Assembly (NCBI GenBank): GCA_910574715.1
Contig: CAJTCH010000054.1
Span: forward strand, 1 to 32,121
Source of the DNA: Lachnospiraceae bacterium
GTDB taxonomy: Bacteria > Bacillota > Clostridia > Lachnospirales > Lachnospiraceae
Direction: 5' to 3'
Length of the DNA: 32,121 nucleotides
Below are positions 8,437-16,113 of this stretch, in pieces; within the stretch, counting starts at the first letter, position 1; each line of letters starts with the position of its first letter. The notes under the pieces were generated by a model. The model was not told the origin of the DNA and ran no database searches. It was given only the letters and a program-made list of their open reading frames with translations. A program made the translations under genes and the position numbers.

Positions 8437-8979
8437 CTACTTCCTCTTCCCGGCCGTCTCCTGCTTCGCCGCTCCTGCCTTCACCGGCCGCTCCTTCACA
8501 CTCTTAGCCGGCTTCGCCTGCCTTGCCGTTCCCGCGGCAGTCCTCGCCTGAGTTCCTCTCGCGCTTCTGGCCTTCTGCCCGCCCGCAGCCTTCGCCGCTT
8601 CTTCCGCCTCAGCCTCCGCAGCCTCTTCCTCCTCTTCTTTCCGAGCCTCTTCCTCTTCCGCGGCCGCTCTTGCAGCAGCCTCTTCCGCTTCCTTCTTCTC
8701 CCGGATCTTCTCCGGATTATATCTCAGAAAATATGCATAGATATCCACGATCGCCTGATATAACTCCTCCGGGATCGCAGTTCCCAGATCCAACTGTGTC
8801 AGCACCGTCGCCAGCGAATTATCCTCATATACCGGCACTCCGTTCTCATTGGCCATCTCCACGATCCTCTCCGCCATATAGCCAAGGCCGGATGCAACGA
8901 TCACCGGCGCCACGTCTTTATTCTCATCATACCGCAGTGCGACTGCTTTTTTATTCATCACATCATCATATTGTGACAT
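8437..8979 (-). CDS. FlhX: free-standing FlhB C-terminal domain-like export switch protein
   Basis: Encodes 180 aa from the ATG at 8979, with an AAGGAG ribosome binding site 11 bases upstream; the longer frame to 9078 lies inside the FliK-like gene. Residues 9-90 match the cytoplasmic domain of FlhB/YscU after its autocleavage site: NKKAVALRYDENKDVAPVIV, then AERIVEMANENGVPVYED, LATVLTQLDLGTAIPEELYQ and IVDIYAYF. The transmembrane half of FlhB and the NPTH cleavage motif are absent, NKKA standing where NPTHYA would be. Residues 95-180 are a low-complexity tail, first Glu/Ala-rich then Lys/Arg/Ala-rich, presumably disordered. The start overlaps the upstream FliK-like gene by 14 bp, so translation is probably coupled. 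The arrangement resembles B. subtilis ylqG-ylqH. A role as an auxiliary substrate-specificity component of the flagellar export gate is inferred. Confidence 0.85.
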   Translation of the reverse strand: MSQYDDVMNKKAVALRYDENKDVAPVIVASGLGYMAERIVEMANENGVPVYEDNSLATVLTQLDLGTAIPEELYQAIVDIYAYFLRYNPEKIREKKEAEEAAARAAAEEEEARKEEEEEAAEAEAEEAAKAAGGQKARSARGTQARTAAGTARQAKPAKSVKERPVKAGAAKQETAGKRK

Positions 8980-10387
8980 TGATAGAATTTCTCCTTTCGA
9001 ATATCTTCGGGAACGCAGCGGATACCTGGATCGGCGGCTTATTCTGTTCAACGCCGAGATATTCCAGCTCCAGCTCATTCTTGCTCATGATCTTACGGAT
9101 ATTCTCACGGATATCGCTCTCATGACCAGACAGTTCCTCCGGATAATGAATCAGCATATCGATCTTACCCTTCTCATAATACAACATCATATCAAAAAAG
9201 CCAACATCTTTCATATCAAATTTGATCAGCAGTTTGATTCCGCGTTCCTTAGACCCCTGATTGCCCGATTCTTCGTCCGGATCTACCCACATCTCCGAGA
9301 ACATGGGAACGCCGTCTAAGATCACCGGAAGCATAACATGCATCACCGGCATATAGACGCTCTCATTCACAAGGATACTGCGCATAATATTTACAAATGC
9401 TTCCTTATTCTCAATTCCGGCTTCGCCTTTCACTCCCGCCTGCATGATATTCAGAAGCTTATCCGTCAATTCATTCTTTCCTGCCGCCCGGTCATAATCA
9501 ACACCCCTAAGCATATCCCTGAAATCATTCACCGACATTCCTTTGAAATGCTTCTGGAAGGTAGGGAAGTCCATCAACCGCTGAAACGCCTGTACAACAT
9601 TATCAAGGCTTCCGCTTTCATATCTGGATGTGTTAAATGCAACCAGCGTGACCAGGTCTCGAAGCTTGCCCATCTCCCGGTTATCCGCCACATATTTGCC
9701 CATATAAGGGATGATCTGCTCCTTCAGAAGCCTCACATTCGCGGCATTGCTGTCCATCGTATGAGGCTTAAGCTTCATGGCAAGCTTCATCAGGCCTTCT
9801 CTGTCCCCCTTGAACATCCGCGCCTCAATATCCTCCAGCGTTCCCTTGATATTCTCCATGAGGTGTTTCCCTGACGACATATCATTATATTTCTTAAGGA
9901 GATCTAACACTCCCGCTTTCAATTCTACTGTCGTTGCCTCATCCATAATCTGACGAAGCACATCAAACAACGGCCCTTGGAGGCGGTTCGCCCCCGCCAT
10001 CTGAGACTTCAGGAATTCGCTCAGCTTCTCCGGCGACATATTAAGCATCTGAAAAAATGCCTGGATATCTTCCGCCGTCCCCTTCGTGATTCCTGACTCT
10101 ACGAGATTCGCCATACCTCCGAAGATCATCTTACTCATAGCCTCGCTGAGTCTCGGCAGATCTCTTAAGGACTGTATGAAGCTTCCGAAGTTGGAGTCGT
10201 ACGCAATTCCCCGGCCTCCGTCGTTCCCGCCGGCCTCCGCTCTTCCGTCTGCCCTTCCTACTCTGTTCGCTTCCACCGGATTCTTGATACTTAAGTCTTC
10301 TGCCTGCTGGGATGGGGTCGGTTTATTATTTACTGAATTATTATCATATCCGACGGTTGGGGTCGTTACTTTTAAAATATTTGACAT
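8966..10387 (-). CDS. Putative FliK-like hook-length/export control protein
   Basis: Encodes 473 aa with an AGGTG ribosome binding site before the ATG at 10387. Residues 1-65 are polar and Gly/Asn/Ala-rich, probably a disordered export signal. The middle (about 65-350) is helical without a recognised domain. The C-terminus, from about residue 385, contains IKLLIKFDMKDVGFFDMMLY, then KGKIDMLIHYPEE and an IRKIMSKNELELEYLGV end. This order of a D-G-pair strand, a short strand and a final Leu-rich helix-strand is that of the FliK C-terminal domain. It overlaps flhX, whose family is the partner of FliK in the export specificity switch, which strengthens the call. Length and layout also resemble B. 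subtilis YlqG. Direct homology is weak by eye, so the assignment is tentative. Confidence 0.55.
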   Translation of the reverse strand: MSNILKVTTPTVGYDNNSVNNKPTPSQQAEDLSIKNPVEANRVGRADGRAEAGGNDGGRGIAYDSNFGSFIQSLRDLPRLSEAMSKMIFGGMANLVESGITKGTAEDIQAFFQMLNMSPEKLSEFLKSQMAGANRLQGPLFDVLRQIMDEATTVELKAGVLDLLKKYNDMSSGKHLMENIKGTLEDIEARMFKGDREGLMKLAMKLKPHTMDSNAANVRLLKEQIIPYMGKYVADNREMGKLRDLVTLVAFNTSRYESGSLDNVVQAFQRLMDFPTFQKHFKGMSVNDFRDMLRGVDYDRAAGKNELTDKLLNIMQAGVKGEAGIENKEAFVNIMRSILVNESVYMPVMHVMLPVILDGVPMFSEMWVDPDEESGNQGSKERGIKLLIKFDMKDVGFFDMMLYYEKGKIDMLIHYPEELSGHESDIRENIRKIMSKNELELEYLGVEQNKPPIQVSAAFPKIFERRNSINVTI

Positions 10388-10413
10388 TTTTTCACCTACT
10401 CTATAATTTACTC

Positions 10414-10441
10414 TTATCCTTTCCCGCTATCCTGACGATAT
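10414..10441 (+). promoter_or_regulatory. Possible sigma-28-like promoter for cheA operon
   Basis: TTAT (10414-10417), 16 bases, then GACGATAT (10434-10441), one mismatch from GCCGATAT. It resembles the two better matches upstream of flgM and of the DUF6033-like gene, but lacks the following GAA and has a spacer one base longer. It would give a leader of about 57 bases before cheA. Confidence 0.3.
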
Positions 10442-10504
10442 ATCTAAATAAATACATTTAAATATCAATTAACATCATTATTAAGATAAGGCGGTACTAA
10501 GATT

Positions 10505-12637
10505 ATGGATAACATGCTTGAAATGTATCTTTATGAAACAAACACTCTTATGGAACAGCTTGACGAACTTTTAATAGAAGCAGAAAAGAATGCCGATTTC
10601 ACAACGAATGACGTCAATGAAATCTTCCGCATTATGCATACGGTCAAAGGTTCATCGGCCATGATGGAATTCTCTACACTGATGGAAATCGCTCATCACA
10701 TAGAGGACTTGTTCTTCTATATCCGCGAAAACGGAATGGACTCTTTGGATGAGTCCCACAAAACCGATTTGTTCAATCTGATGTTCCAGTCAACGGATGC
10801 CCTTCGTGTAGAAGTCGAAAAAATCGAAAACGATGAGCCCCTTAGCACTAATATCGACCCAATCATCAATAATATTAATAGTTTTTTGGAAAAAATCAGT
10901 TCTACCGAAGAGAAGTCTTCAGACGCTTCTTCTGCGGGAGAAGCTGCTTCAGATATGCCGGTTGCTGATGCGAAGGCAATTGCTCTCATCAATCAGGAGC
11001 TTGCTGGCTGCCCGATCAGCAGCATGCCATATTTTATACGGGTTCATTTCGAAGAAGGTTCCGGTATGGAGAACCTTCGCGCTTTCATGCTGATCACTGC
11101 GTTAAGAGAAATCGATCTCCAGTTTGAACATTACCCGGAAGATGTTGAGACGAACTCAAGCACCAGCGAGTCCATCGTTGATAATGGTTTCTACGTTGCC
11201 GTTTCCTCTTCCGATGACGTTGAGAAGGCTCTCCAGGTTGTGAAGCTGCAGAACAGTATCCAGACCTACGAGGTGATTGAGAATGCCGCGACGAAGCCCG
11301 CAGAGGATACCCCGGCTGCGGCAAGCCCGCAGGATGCCCCGGCCGAGAACACCGCAAGCGCTCCTGCCAATACAGCGGCTGCGGCTGCTTCCGCTCCGGC
11401 TTCCAAGACTCCTCCGGCAACTTCTTCTGCGCATAACAATGCACCGGTGAAGCAGAGTCTTATCAGCGTGAATCTGTCCAAGTTAGACAGCTTAGTTGCC
11501 ATCGTCGGCGAGATCGTTATCACTGAATCCATGGTGACCTCATCTCCTGACCTCCAGAACCTTAAGCTTGATAACTTCATGAAGTCGGCCCGTCAGTTAA
11601 GGAAGCTGACCGACGATCTTCAGGATATTGCAATGTCTCTGCGAATGGTTCCATTGTCCGGAACATTCCAGAAGATGAACCGTATCGTCCGTGATATGAA
11701 GAAGAAGCTCAACAAGGATGTACGCCTTACACTGGTCGGCGAGAACACTGAAGTAGATAAGACGGTCGTTGACAGCATCGGAGATCCGATCATGCATATC
11801 GTCCGCAACTCTATGGACCACGGTGTTGAGACTACAGCCGAAGAGCGTATCGCAGCAGGCAAGGATCCTCAGGCTGAGATCATTCTGTCTGCGGCACATA
11901 CCGGAAGCGAGGTTATCATTTCCATCAGCGACGACGGACAGGGGATGGATCCGGATAAGATTCTTTCCAAGGCAGAGCGCAACGGTATCCTGACCAAGCC
12001 GGCAAGCGATTATTCCAAGAAGGAGATTCTCTCTCTTCTTATGCTTCCGGGCTTCTCCACCAACGAAGAGGTTACCGAGTTCTCCGGACGAGGCGTTGGT
12101 ATGGACGTTGTGAAGAAGAACGTAGAAGCGGTAGGCGGAACCATTTCCATAACAAGCGAACTCGGCAAGGGAAGCTGTACGACCCTTAAGATCCCGCTTA
12201 CCATGGCGATCACCGACGGTATGGAGATCTCGGTCGGCAAATCCATGTTCACCATCCCGATCGCCAATATCCGTCAGTCCTTCAAGCCGCAGCGAGAAGA
12301 AGTGATCCTCGACGCTAACGGCAATGAGATCATTAAATGCTTAGATACATTCTATCCTATCGTAAGGATACATGAATTATATAATATTGAGACTGAGATC
12401 ACCAATATCGAAGACGGTATCCTGATCTGGGTTGAGACCGCAGACAAATCTTACTGTCTGTTCGTAGATGAACTGCTTGGAGAACAGCAGGTAGTTGTAA
12501 AGCCGCTCTCTCCGTTCCTTGGTAATTTCAATATCAAGAATTCAGGAATCGGCGGCTGTACCATCCTTGGCGACGGCAATATCAGCCTGATTCTGGATAT
12601 CAGCAACTTATACGCGGCGACTCAGAATCTATATTAA
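10505..12637 (+). CDS. cheA: Chemotaxis histidine kinase CheA
   Basis: Encodes 710 aa, a typical CheA length. It autophosphorylates at the receptor array and passes phosphate to CheY and CheB. P1 carries the phosphorylated H45 in IMHTVKGSSAMME. P2, the CheY/CheB-binding domain, is at about 178-262. A Pro/Ala-rich linker covers about 265-310. P3 (dimerisation) starts near NLSKLDSLVAIVGEIVITES. P4 kinase has the N box HIVRNSMDHGVE, a G1 box ISDDGQGMD and a G2 box GRGVGMDVVK. P5, the CheW-like regulatory domain, runs from about 570 to the end. It opens a co-directional set with cheW and cheR at 27-bp gaps. An unusual ribosome binding region (AAGGCGGTACTAAGATT) precedes the ATG. No cheY, cheC or cheD lies in this window. 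Confidence 0.98.
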   Translation: MDNMLEMYLYETNTLMEQLDELLIEAEKNADFTTNDVNEIFRIMHTVKGSSAMMEFSTLMEIAHHIEDLFFYIRENGMDSLDESHKTDLFNLMFQSTDALRVEVEKIENDEPLSTNIDPIINNINSFLEKISSTEEKSSDASSAGEAASDMPVADAKAIALINQELAGCPISSMPYFIRVHFEEGSGMENLRAFMLITALREIDLQFEHYPEDVETNSSTSESIVDNGFYVAVSSSDDVEKALQVVKLQNSIQTYEVIENAATKPAEDTPAAASPQDAPAENTASAPANTAAAAASAPASKTPPATSSAHNNAPVKQSLISVNLSKLDSLVAIVGEIVITESMVTSSPDLQNLKLDNFMKSARQLRKLTDDLQDIAMSLRMVPLSGTFQKMNRIVRDMKKKLNKDVRLTLVGENTEVDKTVVDSIGDPIMHIVRNSMDHGVETTAEERIAAGKDPQAEIILSAAHTGSEVIISISDDGQGMDPDKILSKAERNGILTKPASDYSKKEILSLLMLPGFSTNEEVTEFSGRGVGMDVVKKNVEAVGGTISITSELGKGSCTTLKIPLTMAITDGMEISVGKSMFTIPIANIRQSFKPQREEVILDANGNEIIKCLDTFYPIVRIHELYNIETEITNIEDGILIWVETADKSYCLFVDELLGEQQVVVKPLSPFLGNFNIKNSGIGGCTILGDGNISLILDISNLYAATQNLY

Positions 12638-12664
12638 AGTGTACAGAAAACTGGAGGAATAATT

Positions 12665-13141
12665 ATGTCAGCAGATACAGTAAATACAGCAGTAAACGAA
12701 GTTGTAGAGGCCGCCGTGCCTGTCTCTACAGAACGTTTCTTAACATTCAGCTCAGACGGGCTTAACATAGGAGTCAGCACGAACTACGTGATCGAGATCA
12801 TCACCAATCACGCGATCACCATGGTTCCTCTTGTTCCGGATTATGTCAAGGGCATCATCAATCTGCGCGGGCAGATCATCCCCATCATCGACATCCGTCT
12901 GCGCATGGGGAAACCGTCTATCGAATACACGAACACGACCTGCATCATCGTCTTGAACATTAATTCTGTCTACATCGGCATTATCGTAGATGCAGTTCAG
13001 CAGGTTATGGACATTGACCAGAGCAAGATCTCACCTGTTCCAGTTGAGAATCAGCAGGAATTGATCAGCGGAATGATTTCCTCTTCCGAGCGCTCCGTGA
13101 TCCTTTTCCTGGATTGCGAACAGCTTGTCCAGACCTACTAA
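12665..13141 (+). CDS. cheW: Chemotaxis coupling protein CheW
   Basis: Encodes 158 aa. CheW links chemoreceptor tips to CheA in the membrane-bound array. Family features are the start of the CheW domain at about residue 19 (ERFLTFSSDGLNIGVSTNYV), the strongly conserved VPDYVKGIINLRGQIIPIID at about 57-76, and the end of the domain with ISGMISSSERSVILFLD. The N-terminal 18 residues are a short extra tail. It has a good ribosome binding site (CTGGAGGAATAATT then ATG) and sits 27 bp after cheA and 27 bp before cheR, so the three are almost certainly one transcription unit. No truncation or missing motif is seen. Confidence 0.97.
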   Translation: MSADTVNTAVNEVVEAAVPVSTERFLTFSSDGLNIGVSTNYVIEIITNHAITMVPLVPDYVKGIINLRGQIIPIIDIRLRMGKPSIEYTNTTCIIVLNINSVYIGIIVDAVQQVMDIDQSKISPVPVENQQELISGMISSSERSVILFLDCEQLVQTY

Positions 13142-13168
13142 GCAAGAAATACAAAGGAGCAGCAGAAT

Positions 13169-13981
13169 ATGTTAACAATCAATGACAAGGACTTCCAGCG
13201 TTTAGTAACGTTTGTACACCAGAATTATGGAATTGACCTGTCGAAGAAACGTCAGTTGATCATCGGCCGGCTTTCGAATACAATCTTGTCTATGGGTTTT
13301 TCTTCTTTTGAACAGTACATTGACAATCTAATTAATAATAAGAAGCCGGAAGACCTGGAACTGATGCTGAATAAGCTTACAACCAATTATACATTTTTTA
13401 TGCGTGAAGGCGCTCATTTTGAACTGTTCAAAGATACGATCCTTCCCTACCTTGTAGAGACCAAGAAGGATAAGGTTCTCAGCATCTGGAGCGCCGCCTG
13501 TTCTTCCGGCGAAGAGCCTTACACGATCTCTATGATCTTGAAGGAATTCTTCGGCGCCAAGGCTTCCGCATGGGACACCCGTGTCCTCGCGACAGATATT
13601 TCGCAGAATGCGCTGATTGCCGCCAAGAACGCGGTCTATGATGAGGATTCCTTGAAGGAACTTTCCTCGGGCTGGAAGTCCAAGTATTTCCGCCCCGCCG
13701 GAGAACCCGGTACGTACACTGTGGCGCCTGAGATTAAGTCCAACGTAATCTTCCGGACTTTTAATTTGATGGATCCTATCCGGTTCCGGTTAAAATTTGA
13801 CGTAATCTTCTGCAGAAATGTAATGATTTACTTCGACCAGCCAACAAAAGAGGCATTAGTAAAGCGGTTTTATGATGCGACGAATCCCGGCGGCTATCTT
13901 CTGATCGGCCACTCAGAGAGTCTGAATAAGGCAACGACACCTTACAAGTATCTGAAGCCTGCTACTTATCGAAAAGTTTAA
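13169..13981 (+). CDS. cheR: Chemotaxis protein methyltransferase CheR
   Basis: Encodes 270 aa, normal for CheR, which methylates glutamates on chemoreceptors using S-adenosylmethionine during adaptation. The N-terminal helical domain covers about residues 1-75 (LVTFVHQNYGIDLSKKRQLI and the LTTNYTFFMREGAHF segment). The SAM-binding motif is SIWSAACSSGEEPYTISM at about 107-124. The acidic ATDIS motif follows, then FNLMDP and the family motif VIFCRNVMIYFD, and the end is GYLLIGHSESLN. It is third in the cheA-cheW-cheR unit with an AAAGGAGCAGC ribosome binding site. A weak hairpin lies after it and before cheB, its functional antagonist. No tetratricopeptide extension is present. Confidence 0.97.
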   Translation: MLTINDKDFQRLVTFVHQNYGIDLSKKRQLIIGRLSNTILSMGFSSFEQYIDNLINNKKPEDLELMLNKLTTNYTFFMREGAHFELFKDTILPYLVETKKDKVLSIWSAACSSGEEPYTISMILKEFFGAKASAWDTRVLATDISQNALIAAKNAVYDEDSLKELSSGWKSKYFRPAGEPGTYTVAPEIKSNVIFRTFNLMDPIRFRLKFDVIFCRNVMIYFDQPTKEALVKRFYDATNPGGYLLIGHSESLNKATTPYKYLKPATYRKV

Positions 13982-13997
13982 ATAACTAATATATACT

Positions 13998-14027
13998 AAG
14001 CTGCTTTTGACGATTCAGAAGCGGCTT
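13998..14027. terminator. Hairpin between cheR and cheB
   Basis: AAGCTGCTT (13998-14006) pairs with AAGCGGCTT (14019-14027): nine pairs including one G-T, with a 12-base loop. Only a few T residues follow, so it is a weak terminator or an RNA-processing/stability hairpin in the 118-bp gap before cheB. Confidence 0.5.
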
Positions 14028-14099
14028 TTGCCTTGTTGATGTCACAACGCAATACTATCACAACAGTTACGCATCTTCCGCGTAAGAAAGGAATCAAGT

Positions 14100-15215
14100 A
14101 TGAATAATTCAATCAAAGTACTGGTCGTTGACGACTCTTCTCTGTTCAGACAAGCGATCATCCAGAATCTGTCTACACAAGCCGGCATAGAGATCGTCGG
14201 CTATGCAATCAACGCATACGACGCCAAGCTTAAGATCCCTCAGCTGAAACCGGATGTCCTCACTATGGATGTGGAGATGCCCGGACTTAACGGTATCGAA
14301 TTCCTGAAGCAATTGCTTCCTACGAATCCGCTGCCGGTCGTTCTGGTATCGTCCCTGAACCTAAGTGTATTTGACGCGCTGTCAGCCGGCGCCGTTGATT
14401 TCGTGCGCAAGCCCGACATGAGCGTTCAGAATTCCAAGGATGCCTTCTTCGCATCTCTTGTACTGAAGGTGAAGACTGCCGCCAAAGCGAAAGTACGCAT
14501 CAGCGCTCCGTCTCCTGCCGCGGCTCCCCAGCCGCAGGCGCCGTCTCAGTCCGGCCGTTTGGGCGCTGCTCCCGCGGTACATACGGCATCTTCACAGGCT
14601 GCAGCCAAGCCGATGCCGTTTCCTCCGTTGCCGCGCAATGTCCTTGATTCAACCATCATCGGCCTGGGTGCGTCCACCGGCGGAACCGAAGCTACCCTTG
14701 AAGTGCTGAAACGGCTCCCGGCTAATATCCCCGGCATGGTCATCACCCAGCATATGCCGGAAGGATTTACGGCTATGTACGCTCAGCGTCTGAACCGGAT
14801 CTGCGCCATGGAGGTACGCGAAGCCAAGCACGGCGATATCATCAAGCCCGGACTTGCCCTGATCGCTCCCGGCGCAAAGCAGATGGAGGTCGTTCGTTCC
14901 GGACGCAACTATATGGTGCAATGCCGTCCAGGCCCTAAGGTAAGCGGCCACTGTCCTTCTGTCGATGTATTGTTTAATTCTATCGCGAAGAATGTTGCCA
15001 TCAATAAGGTCGGTATCATCATGACCGGTATGGGACGCGACGGCGCCGACGGTCTGCTGGCCATGCGCCAAAGCGGTGCTTTTACCATCGGACAGGACAA
15101 AGACTCCTGCGTTGTATATGGAATGCCTATGGTTGCGTTCAATATCGGAGCCGTATGCACACAGGCTTCCTGTGAAAATATTTCCTCTGTCCTTATGAAC
15201 CATCTTAAGAAATAA
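14100..15215 (+). CDS. cheB: Chemotaxis response regulator protein-glutamate methylesterase CheB
   Basis: Encodes 371 aa. CheB removes methyl groups from (and deamidates) chemoreceptors when phosphorylated by CheA. The receiver domain (about 1-125) has the acidic pair D11-D12, the phospho-acceptor D57 in LTMDVEMPG, the switch Ser in VLVSSL and the conserved Lys in DFVRKPD. An Ala/Pro/Gln-rich linker spans about 135-175. The methylesterase domain has the catalytic Ser in IGLGASTGGTEA, the His in ITQHMPEGFT and the Asp in MTGMGRDGADG. The ATG follows AAAGGAATCAAGT. It lies 118 bp after cheR, so it may be read through from the cheA unit or have its own promoter. The sigma-28 promoter of flgM starts shortly after its end. 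Confidence 0.97.
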   Translation: MNNSIKVLVVDDSSLFRQAIIQNLSTQAGIEIVGYAINAYDAKLKIPQLKPDVLTMDVEMPGLNGIEFLKQLLPTNPLPVVLVSSLNLSVFDALSAGAVDFVRKPDMSVQNSKDAFFASLVLKVKTAAKAKVRISAPSPAAAPQPQAPSQSGRLGAAPAVHTASSQAAAKPMPFPPLPRNVLDSTIIGLGASTGGTEATLEVLKRLPANIPGMVITQHMPEGFTAMYAQRLNRICAMEVREAKHGDIIKPGLALIAPGAKQMEVVRSGRNYMVQCRPGPKVSGHCPSVDVLFNSIAKNVAINKVGIIMTGMGRDGADGLLAMRQSGAFTIGQDKDSCVVYGMPMVAFNIGAVCTQASCENISSVLMNHLKK

Positions 15216-15232
15216 GTTTCTTTTATAAAGTG

Positions 15233-15259
15233 TTATGAATCCGAAAGTTGTGCCGATAT
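15233..15259 (+). promoter_or_regulatory. Sigma-28 (SigD/FliA)-type promoter of flgM operon
   Basis: A perfect GCCGATAT -10 element lies at 15252-15259, 15 bases after TTAT (15233-15236) in place of the usual TAAA -35. The match to the SigD consensus and the position 44 bases before flgM support a class III flagellar promoter. The same TTATGAA ... GCCGATAT layout occurs at 21457-21483 on the other strand. Confidence 0.7.
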
Positions 15260-15303
15260 TCATAATATAACAAGAGGCTATTATTGTTAAAAAGGAGTAC
15301 AGT

Positions 15304-15606
15304 ATGAAGATAACGACTAATAATAATGTAATGAATAATTATACGGATCTGCGCATTCATACAAAGGACAATTCTACTCCTTCTGCAGTTTCCAATGATG
15401 GACACAACTTTGATGCTGTTATTATAAAGTCTGATCCGAGGCAGATCGAAGAACGCACATTTGCCAAAGATATCTCCCGGAGATTGTCTTCTGAGGTTAA
15501 GGATACGGCGTCTGCAGATAAGCTACAGAATCTTCAGGAACAGATTACTGCTAAGACGTATCATGTTGATGCCCATGCCATAGCGGCAAGGATGCTGCTG
15601 CTATAG
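15304..15606 (+). CDS. flgM: Anti-sigma-28 factor FlgM
   Basis: Encodes 100 aa. FlgM binds and holds sigma-28 until the hook is complete and FlgM is exported, coupling filament gene expression to assembly. The N-terminal half is polar, as expected for its disordered exported part. The C-terminal half (about 50-100) has the family pattern: a helix around ISRRLSSEV, then KLQNLQEQITAKTYHVDAHA and IAARMLL, matching the usual L-x-x-x-I-x-x-G-x-Y-x-V-D-x-x-x-I-A ending. It has a strong AAAAAGGAG ribosome binding site and is first in the operon flgM-flgN-flgK-flgL, as in B. subtilis. Its own promoter looks sigma-28 dependent, which would close a feedback loop. Confidence 0.92.
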   Translation: MKITTNNNVMNNYTDLRIHTKDNSTPSAVSNDGHNFDAVIIKSDPRQIEERTFAKDISRRLSSEVKDTASADKLQNLQEQITAKTYHVDAHAIAARMLLL

Positions 15607-15615
15607 GAGGACATA

Positions 15616-16092
15616 TTGAGTATGAATGATTTTACCGCATTTACCAAAGTAATTGAAGAATTTATCACGCTCTTTGACCATCTGATTGAGATTGAGCAGG
15701 AGAAGCTTGATGCCGCCGTTAAAAACCGCGTTACATTCGTGGAAGATTGTATGCACAAGGAACAGGCCGCCGTTCTTCAATTACGCGGTCTGGAGCAGAA
15801 GCGAGAAGCAGAACAGAAGCATCTCGGTATGGAAGGTTATACCTTTCGTCAGATTCTTGAGGAAGCCCCCGAAGAGGTTTCAGCTTCTCTCAGCCCTTTG
15901 TTCGACCAGTTATCCGAACGGGTCACCTCGTTTCGTTCTGTAAGTGAGAGTGCGAAGGATATCATCGAAGTGAACCTTCATATGATACAATCCGCCCTTG
16001 CTTCTGAGGGTCCCGGCAGGGATATTTATTCTGCATCAGGTAAGAAGACAGACAATGACAACCGGAAGCGCTTTACAAGCCGCTCCGTATAA
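15616..16092 (+). CDS. flgN: Flagellar export chaperone FlgN
   Basis: Encodes 158 aa counted from the TTG at 15616, five bases after AGGAGG; the in-frame ATG at 15622 (two residues shorter) is an alternative with an 11-base gap. FlgN is a cytoplasmic chaperone for the hook-filament junction proteins FlgK and FlgL, delivering them to the export gate. The protein is almost entirely helical and charged with long heptad-like stretches. It shows the family feature of a Glu/Lys-rich antiparallel coiled coil (about 10-75, including IEIEQEKLDAAVKN) and a second helical region at about 95-135. Its position directly before flgK and flgL, after flgM, is the standard Firmicutes arrangement and makes the assignment secure despite low sequence conservation. 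Confidence 0.88.
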   Translation: MSMNDFTAFTKVIEEFITLFDHLIEIEQEKLDAAVKNRVTFVEDCMHKEQAAVLQLRGLEQKREAEQKHLGMEGYTFRQILEEAPEEVSASLSPLFDQLSERVTSFRSVSESAKDIIEVNLHMIQSALASEGPGRDIYSASGKKTDNDNRKRFTSRSV

Positions 16093-16113
16093 TAGATCAG
16101 GAGGAGGATTACT

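Noticed and set aside
8523..9125. 200-aa plus-strand ORF rich in Pro and Ser opposite flhX
   Set aside because: It is the complement of the Glu/Ala-rich tail of FlhX; composition bias explains the long open frame.
15226..15229. TAAA as -35 of the flgM promoter
   Set aside because: The spacer to GCCGATAT would be 22 bases, too long for sigma-28; TTAT at 15233 has the correct 15-base spacing and is repeated at the other promoter.
14649..15263. 204-aa minus-strand ORF opposite cheB
   Set aside because: Shadow of cheB, whose catalytic residues are all intact on the plus strand.
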